Shown here: positions 42,359 to 51,297 of the stretch, piece after piece
Layout: the number at the start of each line of letters is the position of its first letter
Numbering within the stretch: position 1 is the stretch's first letter
Source: Proteiniclasticum ruminis DSM 24773
GTDB taxonomy: Bacteria; Bacillota; Clostridia; Clostridiales; Clostridiaceae
Reading direction: 5' to 3'
Assembly: GCF_000701905.1 (NCBI RefSeq)
Contig: NZ_KL370832.1
Location: forward strand, 161,357 to 225,356
Length of the DNA stretch: 64,000 bases
Position numbers and translations under genes: made by a program
The notes under the pieces: generated by a model
The model's database searches: none
What the model saw: the letters and a program-made list of their open reading frames with translations, nothing else
What the model was told of the DNA's origin: nothing

Positions 42359-43864
42359 ATGCAGATTGAAATGAGAAACATAGAAAAATCTTTTGGTGAC
42401 AACCATGTACTGAAACAGGTGTCTCTGTCCCTGAAAGGTGGAGAGATTCTAGCGCTCATCGGGGAAAACGGTGCAGGAAAGTCCACTCTTATGAATATCC
42501 TGGGAGGAGTTTTGCCCTCGGATCAGGGCGGAATCTATATCGATGGGAAGGAAGTGCGTTTTCAGAAACCTTCCGATTCACTGGATGCAGGTATCGCATT
42601 TATCCATCAGGAGCTGAACCTCATCAATGATCTGCCTATCTATGAGAATATGTTTCTCGGCAGAGAGCTGAAGAACCGGTATGGATTTCTAGACCTGGAG
42701 ACCATGGAAGCCAGGACCAAAGAAGTCTTTGACAAGATGGGCATCACACTGAATCCCAAAACCATGGTTCGGGATCTTGATGCATCCTATAAGCAGATTG
42801 TGGAGATTGCCAGGGCGATTATGATGAATGCTTCCATTATCATCATGGATGAACCGACCACTTCGCTCACAGAAGTGGAGATTGAAAGAGTTTTCTCCAT
42901 GATGATGACGCTGGTGAAGCAGGATGTCGGTATTATTTTTATTTCTCATAAACTGGGAGAGGTCATGGACTTCTGCGACAGATATATGGTGCTGAGGGAC
43001 GGCAGCGTAGTCGGAGACGGCCTCATTGAAGAAACCAGTCCCAACCATCTGGCCAGGCTCATGGTGGGACATGAAGTCCGAACAGAATCCCTGAAGAGAA
43101 ATCTCCTGCAAAGAGAGGAGATTCTGAAAGTAGAAGGCTTCTCTTACAGGCAGCTCTATAGAGACATCAGTTTTCAGGTGTATAAAGGCGAAATCCTTGG
43201 CATCACGGGTCTTCTTGGAGACGGAAGAAGCGAGCTCTTCCTGTCCGTTTTTGGCGCAGAGCCCCATGAAAGCGGCGCTCTCTATCTCCATGGAAAACCT
43301 GTTAGGATCAGAAACACAGTGGATGCGCTTCACCATGGCATCGGATACCTGCCAAGAAACCGGAAAGAGAATGGGATCATCAAAGATATGGACATTTTTG
43401 ATAATGGATCCATCGTCACCTGGCCGCTGTTCGCTAATAAAGGCCGCATCAATTTTAAAAAACAGACGGAAGAGTTTCAGAAACAAGTGTCCAGACTCCA
43501 CATCAAGATGGGGAAACTGCAGGATGCCATTGGCAGTCTGTCTGGCGGAAATCAGCAGAAAGTGGTCCTGTCCAAATGGCTCACAGCAAATCCTTCACTT
43601 CTAGTGCTGGACAACCCCACACAAGGGGTGGATGTGGGCGCCAAAGAGGACATCTACGATATTATTCTCTCCCTGGTGGATGAGGACATCGGCGTCGTGG
43701 TTCTCTCCAGTGAAGCACAGGAAGTGATCCGAGTTTGTGACCGCGTGCTTGTGATGTATCATGGCCGGATCCAAGGAGAGCTGACGGGAGAAGAACTTAA
43801 TGAGCACAACATCATGATGCTTGCCACCGGCGGCACAGTGACAGAAGAAGGGGATGTGGTTTAG
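42359..43864 (+). CDS. Sugar ABC transporter ATP-binding protein (RbsA-type, duplicated ATPase)
   Basis: The 501-residue protein has two ABC domains. The first (1-235) has Walker A GENGAGKST near 37, HQELNLI, the signature region replaced by DASYKQIVEIARAI, and Walker B ASIIIMDEPTTSLTE. The second (250-490) has the degenerate Walker A GLLGDGRSELF, signature LSGGNQQKV and Walker B LLVLDNPTQGVDVGA. This is the RbsA/MglA/XylG layout. The AAGGAGG site is 12 bases from ATG 42359, rather far, so ATG 42371 may also be used. It abuts the permease gene directly. Confidence 0.92.
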   Translation: MQIEMRNIEKSFGDNHVLKQVSLSLKGGEILALIGENGAGKSTLMNILGGVLPSDQGGIYIDGKEVRFQKPSDSLDAGIAFIHQELNLINDLPIYENMFLGRELKNRYGFLDLETMEARTKEVFDKMGITLNPKTMVRDLDASYKQIVEIARAIMMNASIIIMDEPTTSLTEVEIERVFSMMMTLVKQDVGIIFISHKLGEVMDFCDRYMVLRDGSVVGDGLIEETSPNHLARLMVGHEVRTESLKRNLLQREEILKVEGFSYRQLYRDISFQVYKGEILGITGLLGDGRSELFLSVFGAEPHESGALYLHGKPVRIRNTVDALHHGIGYLPRNRKENGIIKDMDIFDNGSIVTWPLFANKGRINFKKQTEEFQKQVSRLHIKMGKLQDAIGSLSGGNQQKVVLSKWLTANPSLLVLDNPTQGVDVGAKEDIYDIILSLVDEDIGVVVLSSEAQEVIRVCDRVLVMYHGRIQGELTGEELNEHNIMMLATGGTVTEEGDVV

Positions 43865-44902
43865 ATGAAAGATCGGAGAAAAGAAACACTTTTTACATGG
43901 TTCAAGCGGCAGTGGATGGGCACACCGCTGTTCAGTACCGGGGTCGCGCTGGTTATTATGATCATACTCCAGACTCTGACACTGGGATTTGACTACGATT
44001 CTTTTGGCGCCTGGCTGATGTCCTGGCTGAACAACTGGATCAATATTTTAAGAAATAATGCCGGAGTTGGTATCGTTGCTCTGGGCATGACTTTTGTCAT
44101 CATTTCCGGCGGTATAGACCTTGCGGTGGGGTCCACACTGGTTGCCACTGGAGCAGTTCTTATGATGCTCATTGACAACGGCCCTAAGGGGATCCTTGGC
44201 CTTCTGGGATTATCCGGACCTATTGCCTTTATCGTGGCGATTCTTCTAAGTGTTGCTTTTGGAAGCATCTTAGGGGCACTCATAGGACTTCTCGTCACCA
44301 AAGGCAAAATACCGCCGTTCATTGCCAGCCTTGGTGCGATGAAGATTTACAGAAGTGTCACACAGCATTTTATGCAAGGCTACAATCCAACAGTGCCAAA
44401 GCCATTTCTTGCCATCTCCAGTTTCAGGTTCGGCAATTATATGATCATGCCGATTCTGTACTGGCTCATCATCGCTCTGATTCTTTACTATGTCTCAAAG
44501 AAAACCACCTTCGGGCGCCAAGTAATTGCGGTGGGGTCCAATGAACGGGCAGCAAAGCTTTCCGGTGTCAATGTGGAAAAGGTGAAACTGAAGGTGTATG
44601 TCCTCATGGGGATGCTGGTGTCTATTTCAGCCATCATTCAGGTTTCAAGAATTGGCTCCATGGATTTTGCCAATGCGGGCAGCGGTAATGAAATGGATGC
44701 TATTGCGGCCGCTGTGGTCGGTGGCACCAGCATGAGTGGAGGAAAAGGACTCATCATCGGTACGGTTTTCGGAATGCTCATCATAGCGGTGATGAACAAC
44801 CTTCTGAATCTTTTTGGTGTACCGCCTTTCCTGAGAGAAGCCTTTAAAGGACTCATTGTAGTTCTGGCCGTACTTCTTCAGAAAAAGGAAAAGACCTCTT
44901 AA
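43865..44902 (+). CDS. Sugar ABC transporter permease (RbsC-type)
   Basis: The 345-residue integral membrane protein has eight to ten hydrophobic segments and the RbsC-family motifs MTFVIISGGIDLAVGST near residue 80, PFIASLGAMKIYRS and VGSNERAAKLSGVNVEKVK, followed by AAVVGGTSMSGGKG. It forms the channel for the RbsB/RbsA-type partners encoded upstream. The ATG follows the ATPase stop with no gap, indicating coupled translation. The last residues are lysine- and glutamate-rich and cytoplasmic. Confidence 0.92.
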   Translation: MKDRRKETLFTWFKRQWMGTPLFSTGVALVIMIILQTLTLGFDYDSFGAWLMSWLNNWINILRNNAGVGIVALGMTFVIISGGIDLAVGSTLVATGAVLMMLIDNGPKGILGLLGLSGPIAFIVAILLSVAFGSILGALIGLLVTKGKIPPFIASLGAMKIYRSVTQHFMQGYNPTVPKPFLAISSFRFGNYMIMPILYWLIIALILYYVSKKTTFGRQVIAVGSNERAAKLSGVNVEKVKLKVYVLMGMLVSISAIIQVSRIGSMDFANAGSGNEMDAIAAAVVGGTSMSGGKGLIIGTVFGMLIIAVMNNLLNLFGVPPFLREAFKGLIVVLAVLLQKKEKTS

Positions 44903-44939
44903 GTGGAGGGAGAAGAACGAAATCAAGGAGTGAAATAGG

Positions 44940-46001
44940 ATGGATAAAATCAGACTGGCTTTTCTTGGATGCGGGAAAATTGCGCAGGTGCGTCATATCC
45001 CAGAAGCTGCAAGGCGAGGGGATGTGGAAATTGCTGGATACTACAACAGGAGCCCTTTAAAAGCACACCAGATGGCAAAACTCTACGGAGGAAAAGTCTA
45101 TGGCAGTGAAGAAGAGCTTTTGAAAGATGAGGACATTGACGCGGTCATCATCAGTTCAGCCAATCATCTTCATATGAAGCTCACCATAGAAGCACTTTCA
45201 CAAGGAAAGCACGTTCTTTGTGAGAAACCCATGGCTATGACCCTAGAAGACAGCATCGCCATGGTGGAAGCTTCAAAGAAAACGGGAAGAATCCTGGATA
45301 TTGCCCATAACCAGCGCCTGAATAAAGCGCATCTGAAAGCGAAAGAACTCATCAAAAATGGAGCAATTGGAAAAGTGCTGTCTTTCCGTAGCACATTTGG
45401 ACATGGGGGACCAGAAACCTGGAGTTCAAGTCCAGGGAAAGATGTGTGGTTTTTCAAAAAAGATGCAGCTGGTATGGGGGCTATGGCAGATCTTGGCATT
45501 CATAAGACAGATCTTCTCCAGTACCTGACTGGGGAGAAGATCTCTGAAGTTTCTTCGATGATGGGTACTTTGGACAAGAGGGACGAAAAGGGAGAACTCA
45601 TTACCGTAGATGATAATGCAGTATGTCTTTTCAGACTGGAAAGCGGCGCAGTAGGCACCATGACAGTGTCTTGGACTTATTATGGTCCAGAGGACAACAG
45701 TACAAGAATTTTTGGAACAGAGGGTATTCTTTATGTCTATGAGGATGAGGATCATCCCCTGAAACTGGTACGGAAAGATCATACGGCAGAGTATTTTGAA
45801 GTGGATGAAATGCAGACCAATGACCAGCAGACGGTTTCCGGTGTCATGGACAGCTTTCTGGAGGATGTGAAGCGTGGAGAATCTTCTATACTTTCAGCCA
45901 GTGAAATTTTGTATTCCATGCAGGTGGTCTTCGCCTGCCAAGAAGCTTTTAGAACAGGAAAAACCATAAAGGTGAACGAACTGAAAGGAGTGGTTGAATG
46001 A
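44940..46001 (+). CDS. Gfo/Idh/MocA family oxidoreductase
   Basis: The 353-residue protein has IRLAFLGCGKIAQVRHIPEA at the start (Rossmann fold), VLCEKPMAMTLEDS with the catalytic lysine near residue 95 and MADLGIHKTDLLQYL near 183 with the conserved Asp/His pair. It should act on the sugar brought in by the ABC transporter encoded just upstream. CAAGGAG precedes the ATG with 9 bases spacing. It overlaps the following TIM-barrel gene by 4 bp, repeating the oxidoreductase/isomerase pairing seen at 38119-39920 in opposite order. Confidence 0.87.
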   Translation: MDKIRLAFLGCGKIAQVRHIPEAARRGDVEIAGYYNRSPLKAHQMAKLYGGKVYGSEEELLKDEDIDAVIISSANHLHMKLTIEALSQGKHVLCEKPMAMTLEDSIAMVEASKKTGRILDIAHNQRLNKAHLKAKELIKNGAIGKVLSFRSTFGHGGPETWSSSPGKDVWFFKKDAAGMGAMADLGIHKTDLLQYLTGEKISEVSSMMGTLDKRDEKGELITVDDNAVCLFRLESGAVGTMTVSWTYYGPEDNSTRIFGTEGILYVYEDEDHPLKLVRKDHTAEYFEVDEMQTNDQQTVSGVMDSFLEDVKRGESSILSASEILYSMQVVFACQEAFRTGKTIKVNELKGVVE

Positions 46002-46912
46002 AACTCGGATTTGTCAGTGCAATTCTGCCCGACAAGACTTTTGAAGAAATGATGGACATCGCCAGCGACCTTGGCTACGAGTGTGTGGAAGTGGCCTGCT
46101 GGCCAAAGGGGAAAGCTGAAAGAAGATACGCAGGCGTCACTCATATTGACGTGGATGAATTAAGTGAAGAGAAGATCGCCTCTATTTTAGCATACAGCAG
46201 GAATAAGAAGGTGGAGATTTCTTCCTTGGCTTATTATCCCAATCCCATGGATGGCAATCTGGAGGGAAGACGATTAAGCATTTCGCATCTTTTAAAGGTC
46301 ATTGATGCCAGCGCGAAGCTTGGTATCAATATGGTGACAACGTTTATTGGAAGAGACCAGACGAAAACTGTAGAAGAGAACCTTCTTCTTTTTCAGGAGC
46401 TCTGGCCTCCCATCCTACGGCACGCAGAACAAGCGGGGGTCCGAATCGCCATAGAGAACTGTCCGATGCTGTTTGGAAAGGATCAGTGGCCAGGAGGACA
46501 GAATCTTTTCACAACGCCTAGAATCTGGAGAGAAGTGCTGAAACTGGCGGATACAGATATTCTTGGCATCAATTACGATCCAAGCCATATGATCTGGCAG
46601 CAGATAGACTATCTTGCTCCTCTTTATGAATTTAAAGACCGTATATTTCATGTGCATTTCAAAGACATCAAGCTGTATCCTGATAAGCTGAAGGAGGTTG
46701 GTGTCATGGCCTATCCTTTGGATTACATGAGTCCAAAACTTCCTGGATATGGGGATGTGGATTGGGGGGCTTATGTTTCAGCTCTTCATGACATCGGATA
46801 TGACGGGTATGCTTGCATAGAGGTGGAAGACCGGGCTTTTGAGAGCAGCGAAAAGAAGATTCTGGACAGTTTGAAAATTTCGAAGAGATACATGGAGCAG
46901 TTTGTCATTTAG
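45998..46912 (+). CDS. Sugar phosphate isomerase/epimerase family protein (TIM barrel)
   Basis: The 304-residue TIM barrel begins KLGFVSAILPDKTFEEMMDI and has AYYPNPMDG, IAIENCPMLFGKDQWPGGQN, INYDPSHMIWQ and FHVHFKDIKLY, which supply the metal-binding Glu, Asp and His residues of this family, and ends with CIEVEDRAF. Relatives include inosose dehydratases and 3-keto-sugar epimerases. It is the last gene of the LacI-ABC-oxidoreductase operon and overlaps the preceding gene. A strong hairpin follows. Confidence 0.82.
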   Translation: MKLGFVSAILPDKTFEEMMDIASDLGYECVEVACWPKGKAERRYAGVTHIDVDELSEEKIASILAYSRNKKVEISSLAYYPNPMDGNLEGRRLSISHLLKVIDASAKLGINMVTTFIGRDQTKTVEENLLLFQELWPPILRHAEQAGVRIAIENCPMLFGKDQWPGGQNLFTTPRIWREVLKLADTDILGINYDPSHMIWQQIDYLAPLYEFKDRIFHVHFKDIKLYPDKLKEVGVMAYPLDYMSPKLPGYGDVDWGAYVSALHDIGYDGYACIEVEDRAFESSEKKILDSLKISKRYMEQFVI

Positions 46913-46942
46913 TGGTTTTTAGAATCCTCCAATAGTTTCTAG

Positions 46943-46980
46943 TAAAGAGCAGTATGCGGCAGGCTGTATACTGCTCTTTA
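46943..46980 (+). terminator. Terminator of the LacI/ABC transporter operon
   Basis: A perfect 13-bp stem, TAAAGAGCAGTAT with ATACTGCTCTTTA, carries a 12-base loop. The following T-run is weak (TCCGTTCTTG), so some readthrough is possible. Confidence 0.7.
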
Positions 46981-47335
46981 TCCGTTCTTGTTTGGTATCT
47001 GTCAGTGAATGAAAGCTCCTAATTTTCCGTGTGAATGACTTGCAAAAAATGCGAAGACACTGGGAAAAAATGCCCAGATAAGACGGAAAAATGTGGGGGA
47101 ATCTGGTTCTGGCTGCTCTTGGTGAATAGAGGCATCTAGCCCAATGAACTTTTTAGAATCTGAAATTTTCGTGAAATTCCAGGATGATTATTTGAAATAA
47201 AGAAAATTTAGTTTCAATTTACTGAGAATTTGGGAAAAATATTGGAGGTTATTCGGATGGCTCATGGCTGGTGATAAAATAGTCAAGTTTTTCATGCTTT
47301 AGAATTACAGAGCAGTTTTAACAACAAATGGGTAC
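46981..47335. other. AT-rich intergenic region upstream of uxaC
   Basis: No gene is seen in about 350 bases. A small hairpin, CTGGG-AAAAAATG-CCCAG, lies at 47060-47077. The rest appears to be unremarkable AT-rich sequence leading to the uxaC promoter. Confidence 0.45.
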
Positions 47336-47364
47336 TTTTCACTGGTTAAAATTTAGACTATGAT
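47336..47364 (+). promoter_or_regulatory. Candidate uxaC promoter with UxuR-like half-site
   Basis: TTTTCA at 47336-47341 is 17 bases from TATGAT at 47359-47364. CACTGGT at 47340-47346, at the start of the spacer, equals one arm of the palindrome found in the same place in the uxuA promoter. Shared control by the GntR protein at 50452 is inferred. Confidence 0.4.
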
Positions 47365-47404
47365 ATAGGCATCAAATTATGTTTATGTGAAAGGAAGGTA
47401 AACT

Positions 47405-48805
47405 ATGGCATTTATACACGACAATTTTATGCTGAAGAATGAAACAGGCAAAAAGCTCTATCATGAGTATGCAAAAGACATGCCGATTTATGACTACCAC
47501 TGTCATTTGGATCCAAAACTCATAGCAGAGAACAAGAGATTCAAAAACATCACCGAAATCTGGCTGGGAGGCGACCATTACAAGTGGAGAGCCATGAGAA
47601 GCACAGGCATCAGTGAAGAGTACATCACAGGAAACAAGTCTGACTTTGAGAAGTTTGAAGCGTTCTGCGCCACCATGCCATATTGCATCGGAAACCCTTT
47701 GTACCACTGGTCCCATATGGAGCTGAAGACTTACTTTGGCATCGAGGACACCATTTGTCCGGAAAACGCTCAGATTATCTGGGAAAAGGCAAACAAGGTC
47801 ATTGAGGGTGAGGATTTCAATGTGCGAAATCTGATCAGAAACTCCAATGTGGCGGTGATCTGCACCACAGATGATCTGATCGATACACTGGAGCATCATA
47901 GAGCCATCAAAGAAGATGAAAGCTTCCAGACCAAAGTGCTTCCAGCACTCAGGCCAGACAAGCTTCTGAATATCGACAAAGAGGGCTTTGCGGATTACAT
48001 GAAAAAGCTTTCTGACATTGTTGGATTTGACGTGAAGGATGTGAAGAGCCTTATTTCAGCAGTGGAAAACAGAGTAGACTTTTTCCACGAAAATGGCGCA
48101 AGACTTTCCGATCACGCCTTGGACACCGTTTTCTTCGAAGAGTACACAGAAGCGGAAATCGCATCTGTTCTGGAAAAAGCCCTTGCCCGTGAGACATTGA
48201 CTGTTCTAGAAACAGCCAAGTACAAGTCATTTGTGCTGGTGGAACTTGGTAAGATGTACAAAAAGAGAGACTGGGCACAGCAGTACCATATTGGCGCTCT
48301 AAGAAACAACAACACCAGAATGTTCCATAAAATGGGCGCTGACATCGGGTTTGACTCCATCAACGACGAACTGGTGGCAAGACCGCTGTCCAAGCTCATG
48401 GACACTTTGGACAGAGAAGACAATCTGCCAAAGACTATACTCTACAACCTGAACGGAAGAGACAATGATGTCATTGGAACCATGCTGGGGAACTTCCAGG
48501 GAGAAACCAATGGCGTCATGAAAATTCAGTTCGGATCCGGCTGGTGGTTCAATGACCAGAAAGACGGTATGGAAAAACAGATGATCTCTCTGGCAAACCT
48601 TTCTCTTCTCAGAAAATTCGTGGGTATGCTCACGGACTCCAGATCTTTCATCTCCTATCCAAGACATGACTACTTCAGAAGAATTCTCTGCAGCCTTCTT
48701 GGAAAATGGGTAGAAGAGGGAGAGGTGCCTGAAGACTACGCTCTGCTGGAGCAGATGGTGAAGGAAATTTCTTATCTCAACGCAGAAAAATACTTCAACA
48801 TGTAA
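47405..48805 (+). CDS. uxaC: Uronate (glucuronate/galacturonate) isomerase
   Basis: UxaC converts D-glucuronate to D-fructuronate and D-galacturonate to D-tagaturonate, the entry step of both routes. The 466-residue protein has the amidohydrolase-like YDYHCHLDPKLIAENK with metal-binding histidines near residue 33, IWLGGDHYKWRAMR, FGSGWWFNDQKDGM and the C-terminal MLTDSRSFISYPRHDYFRR, all typical, and the length matches the family. GAAAGGAAGG precedes the ATG. It is monocistronic, with its own promoter and terminator. Confidence 0.96.
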   Translation: MAFIHDNFMLKNETGKKLYHEYAKDMPIYDYHCHLDPKLIAENKRFKNITEIWLGGDHYKWRAMRSTGISEEYITGNKSDFEKFEAFCATMPYCIGNPLYHWSHMELKTYFGIEDTICPENAQIIWEKANKVIEGEDFNVRNLIRNSNVAVICTTDDLIDTLEHHRAIKEDESFQTKVLPALRPDKLLNIDKEGFADYMKKLSDIVGFDVKDVKSLISAVENRVDFFHENGARLSDHALDTVFFEEYTEAEIASVLEKALARETLTVLETAKYKSFVLVELGKMYKKRDWAQQYHIGALRNNNTRMFHKMGADIGFDSINDELVARPLSKLMDTLDREDNLPKTILYNLNGRDNDVIGTMLGNFQGETNGVMKIQFGSGWWFNDQKDGMEKQMISLANLSLLRKFVGMLTDSRSFISYPRHDYFRRILCSLLGKWVEEGEVPEDYALLEQMVKEISYLNAEKYFNM

Positions 48806-48837
48806 GAAAAAAGAAACAGCATACTAATACGTACCGA

Positions 48838-48876
48838 AAAAAAAGTCTGGAGCATCAGAACTCCAGACTTTTTTTC
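48838..48876 (+). terminator. Terminator of uxaC
   Basis: AAAGTCTGGAG pairs with CTCCAGACTTT over an 8-base loop and is followed by more T residues; the A-run on the other side makes it usable in both directions. Confidence 0.9.
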
Positions 48877-49253
48877 TTTGGCAAAGAAGAGCATGCTGCC
48901 TGCGGGGTGAAGGAGTCATTACGAATTTCTCAATAAAAAACAAACAAATATTCATTAAACATGTTTAAAAGAAGTCATAGGAATACCCGGGTAAACGTTG
49001 CACGTAAACCGTTACAAAGAATTGTCCGAATATTGGGGATTTGTGAAAGTGCTTTCATATTTCGTTCATAATCTCTATATTTTTAGAGCTTCCACAATTA
49101 AATTTTACAAAATCATAATGGGATAAAAAGATGAAAGCTGCTGATTTTCAGTGATATACTCTATTATAACCAAAGGTGGAAAAGTGCTGAAAAGGGATAC
49201 AGGAGAAAATGTACAATCCGTAAAATAACTTTCAAAATTTATGAATTTACCTG
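48877..49253. other. AT-rich intergenic region upstream of the uxuA promoter
   Basis: About 380 bases without a gene. CGTAAACCGTTACA at 49003-49016 resembles a LacI-family or catabolite-control operator with one arm imperfect. Nothing else is recognised. Confidence 0.35.
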
Positions 49254-49282
49254 TTGACGCACTAGTATACCAGTGTTAAACT
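49254..49282 (+). promoter_or_regulatory. uxuA promoter with GntR (UxuR-like) operator in the spacer
   Basis: TTGACG at 49254-49259 is 17 bases from TAAACT at 49277-49282. The spacer is filled by CACTAGTATACCAGTG (49260-49275), a palindrome around GTATAC with one mismatched pair. This site and position suggest repression by the FadR/UxuR-type regulator encoded behind uxuA. Confidence 0.65.
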
Positions 49283-49296
49283 TTAGTTAAGGTCCT

Positions 49297-49327
49297 GTGA
49301 AAAGGATAACATCAAAAATGATCCTTT
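49297..49327 (+). promoter_or_regulatory. Leader stem-loop before uxuA
   Basis: AAAAGGAT at 49297-49304 pairs with ATCCTTTT at 49320-49327 around a 15-base loop, between the promoter and the ribosome-binding site. It may stabilise the 5' end. Confidence 0.35.
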
Positions 49328-49350
49328 TGGGGAAAGAAGGGATAACAACT

Positions 49351-50433
49351 ATGAAAATGATTTTAAGATGGTTTCCCTTTGGAGATGACAGCGTAACGCT
49401 GAAGGAGATCCGCCAAATACCGGGAGTCACAGGTGTAGCCACCTGCATGCCGAAGATTCCGGTGGGAGAGGTGTGGCCTCTGGAAATGCTCGAGTCTCTG
49501 AAGAAAGAAATCAACGACGCGGGACTTGAAATGGAAGTCATCGAGAGTGTCAATATCCATGAAGACATTAAAAAAGGACTCCCAAGCCGCGATCAGTACA
49601 TCGAGAATTACATCAGAACTCTGGAGCATCTGTCCAAAGTGGGCGTAAAAGTGCTCTGCTACAATTTCATGCCGGTGATGGACTGGGCAAGAAGCGATCT
49701 TTCCCTGGAACTGCCTGATGGCAGCCAGGTCATGGCTTACCGCCATGAAGAAGTGCTTCAAATGAACCCGAAAGTCATGGCAGATGTCATGGCAAAGAAA
49801 GCACGAGGATACAGTCTTCCTGGATGGGAGCCAGAACGGCTCGATGCCATGGCAAAAGACATTGAGTTCTATCAGAATATGACCCAAGAGACCTACTGGG
49901 AAAATATGAAATATTTCCTCGATCAGGTCATTCCATATGCGGAGCAGTATGACATAAAACTTGCCATACACCCTGATGATCCACCATGGCCGCTTTATGG
50001 GTTGCCTAAAGTGATCACCAACAGGGAGAACATCAGAAAGTTTCTGGATCTCAACAAGAGTCCCTACAATGGGCTGACCTTCTGTACTGGAAGTCTTGGT
50101 TCGGATCTTAAGAATGATCTTCCGGAGATGATCCGAGAGTTTGGTAAGGAAGGCAGAATCCATTTTGCACACATACGTAACGTAAAGCATCTGACAGAAA
50201 AAGATTTTGACGAGGCTGCACATCTGTCCAGTTGTGGAGACCTTGATATGTTTGAAGTCATGAAAGCTTATGATGAAGTGGGATTTGAAGGATATGTAAG
50301 ACCAGACCATGGAAGAATGATCTGGGGCGAGAAAGCAAGACCTGGCTATGGACTCTACGACAGAGCCATTGGGGCCAATTACCTTCTGGGTCTTCAGGAA
50401 GCCATCTCAAAAATGAAAACCCGATATAAATAG
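49351..50433 (+). CDS. uxuA: Mannonate dehydratase
   Basis: UxuA dehydrates D-mannonate to 2-keto-3-deoxy-D-gluconate. The 360-residue TIM barrel starts MKMILRWFPFGDDSVTL, as the family does, and has GVATCMPKIPVGEVWP, VLCYNFMPVMDWARSDL, LAIHPDDPPWPLYGLP, LTFCTGSLG, HFAHIRNVK and GYVRPDHGRMIWGE, which together contain the metal ligands (His, Cys, His, Asp). The start at 49351 follows AAGAAGG. It is followed by a GntR regulator and a TRAP transporter, most likely in one operon. No uxuB reductase, its usual partner, is in the window. Confidence 0.96.
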   Translation: MKMILRWFPFGDDSVTLKEIRQIPGVTGVATCMPKIPVGEVWPLEMLESLKKEINDAGLEMEVIESVNIHEDIKKGLPSRDQYIENYIRTLEHLSKVGVKVLCYNFMPVMDWARSDLSLELPDGSQVMAYRHEEVLQMNPKVMADVMAKKARGYSLPGWEPERLDAMAKDIEFYQNMTQETYWENMKYFLDQVIPYAEQYDIKLAIHPDDPPWPLYGLPKVITNRENIRKFLDLNKSPYNGLTFCTGSLGSDLKNDLPEMIREFGKEGRIHFAHIRNVKHLTEKDFDEAAHLSSCGDLDMFEVMKAYDEVGFEGYVRPDHGRMIWGEKARPGYGLYDRAIGANYLLGLQEAISKMKTRYK

Positions 50434-50451
50434 GGAAAAGGGGATACTTCT

Positions 50452-51129
50452 ATGGAAATCACAGCAAGGAAAAGTAAAGAGACCGCTCGGGACTATGCCT
50501 TTCGCACCTTGCGGAAGAATATCGTCAACTTGAAGCTGCAGCCTGGAAGCATGGTCAGTGAGAAAGAACTGGCCGATGAAATGGGCATTTCCCGGACACC
50601 GACAAGAGAAGCGCTCATAGAACTCAGCAAGAGCCAAATTGTAGATATTCTCCCACAGAAGGGAAGCTATATCTCCAAGATTGACTACAGTCTGGTGGAT
50701 GAAGCCAGATTCATGAGACTGGTTCTTGAAAATGCAGTGGTGGAAACTGTATGTGAGGTAGCCACGGAGGAAGACCACAGAGCTCTTCTTCAAAATATCA
50801 CCATGCAGGAGATTTATCTCAAGTCCAGCTCATTCCGTCAGTTTTTCCAGCTGGATAATGAATTCCATGAACAGCTCTTCATCATTGCGAGGAAAACTCA
50901 GATTTATCACCTCATGGACAGTATGATGATTCACTTTGACCGGGTGAGAATGCTGAGACTGCTCACAGATAAAGAAGTGCAGGAGCTACTGGATGATCAT
51001 CGTGCCATCCTGGATGCTATTATAAGAAAAAGTAAAATCGAAGCCGTTGCGCTCATGACCAGTCACTTATCCCGCTACAAGGTGGATGAGGAGCTTATAA
51101 GACGAGACCATCCTGATTATTTTGTGTAG
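50452..51129 (+). CDS. GntR family regulator, FadR/UxuR type
   Basis: The 225-residue protein has a GntR winged helix (1-75; MVSEKELADEMGISRTPTRE) and an all-helical FCD effector domain (85-215) with ENAVVETVCE, the DNEFHEQLF metal/effector motif and DDHRAILDAI. AAAAGGGGATAC precedes the ATG. It lies 18 bp after uxuA and in front of a TRAP transporter, so it probably senses a uronate intermediate such as fructuronate or mannonate and binds the GTATAC-centred palindrome in the uxuA promoter. Confidence 0.88.
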   Translation: MEITARKSKETARDYAFRTLRKNIVNLKLQPGSMVSEKELADEMGISRTPTREALIELSKSQIVDILPQKGSYISKIDYSLVDEARFMRLVLENAVVETVCEVATEEDHRALLQNITMQEIYLKSSSFRQFFQLDNEFHEQLFIIARKTQIYHLMDSMMIHFDRVRMLRLLTDKEVQELLDDHRAILDAIIRKSKIEAVALMTSHLSRYKVDEELIRRDHPDYFV

Positions 51130-51132
51130 CGG

Positions 51133-51249
51133 ATGAAAGCAGTAATTGCACACGAAAGCTATGGAAACAAAGGATCATCCTATTTTAAGGAGGTGAGGCC
51201 AGGCATAAAGAAGTGCAGACCATCGATTGATTCCAACAGGAATCGTTGA
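51133..51249 (+). pseudogene. Short ORF, possible remnant of a zinc-dependent dehydrogenase start
   Basis: An ATG three bases after the GntR stop opens a 38-codon frame whose first residues, MKAVIAHESYG, resemble the N-terminus of medium-chain sugar-acid dehydrogenases. The rest does not continue the family and no ribosome-binding site precedes it. It could be chance or the trace of a deleted gene. Confidence 0.22.
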
Positions 51250-51297
51250 ACTTAACGTTGTTACCAATTAAAAAATATAAATTTACAGGGGGACAAA

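Noticed and set aside
42689-43501. Minus-strand open frame of 270 codons inside the sugar ABC ATPase gene
   Set aside because: The plus strand encodes both ATPase domains with their Walker motifs; the antisense frame is a shadow.
49363-50310. Minus-strand open frame of 315 codons inside uxuA
   Set aside because: uxuA is unmistakable on the plus strand and the antisense product has no recognisable motif or start signal.
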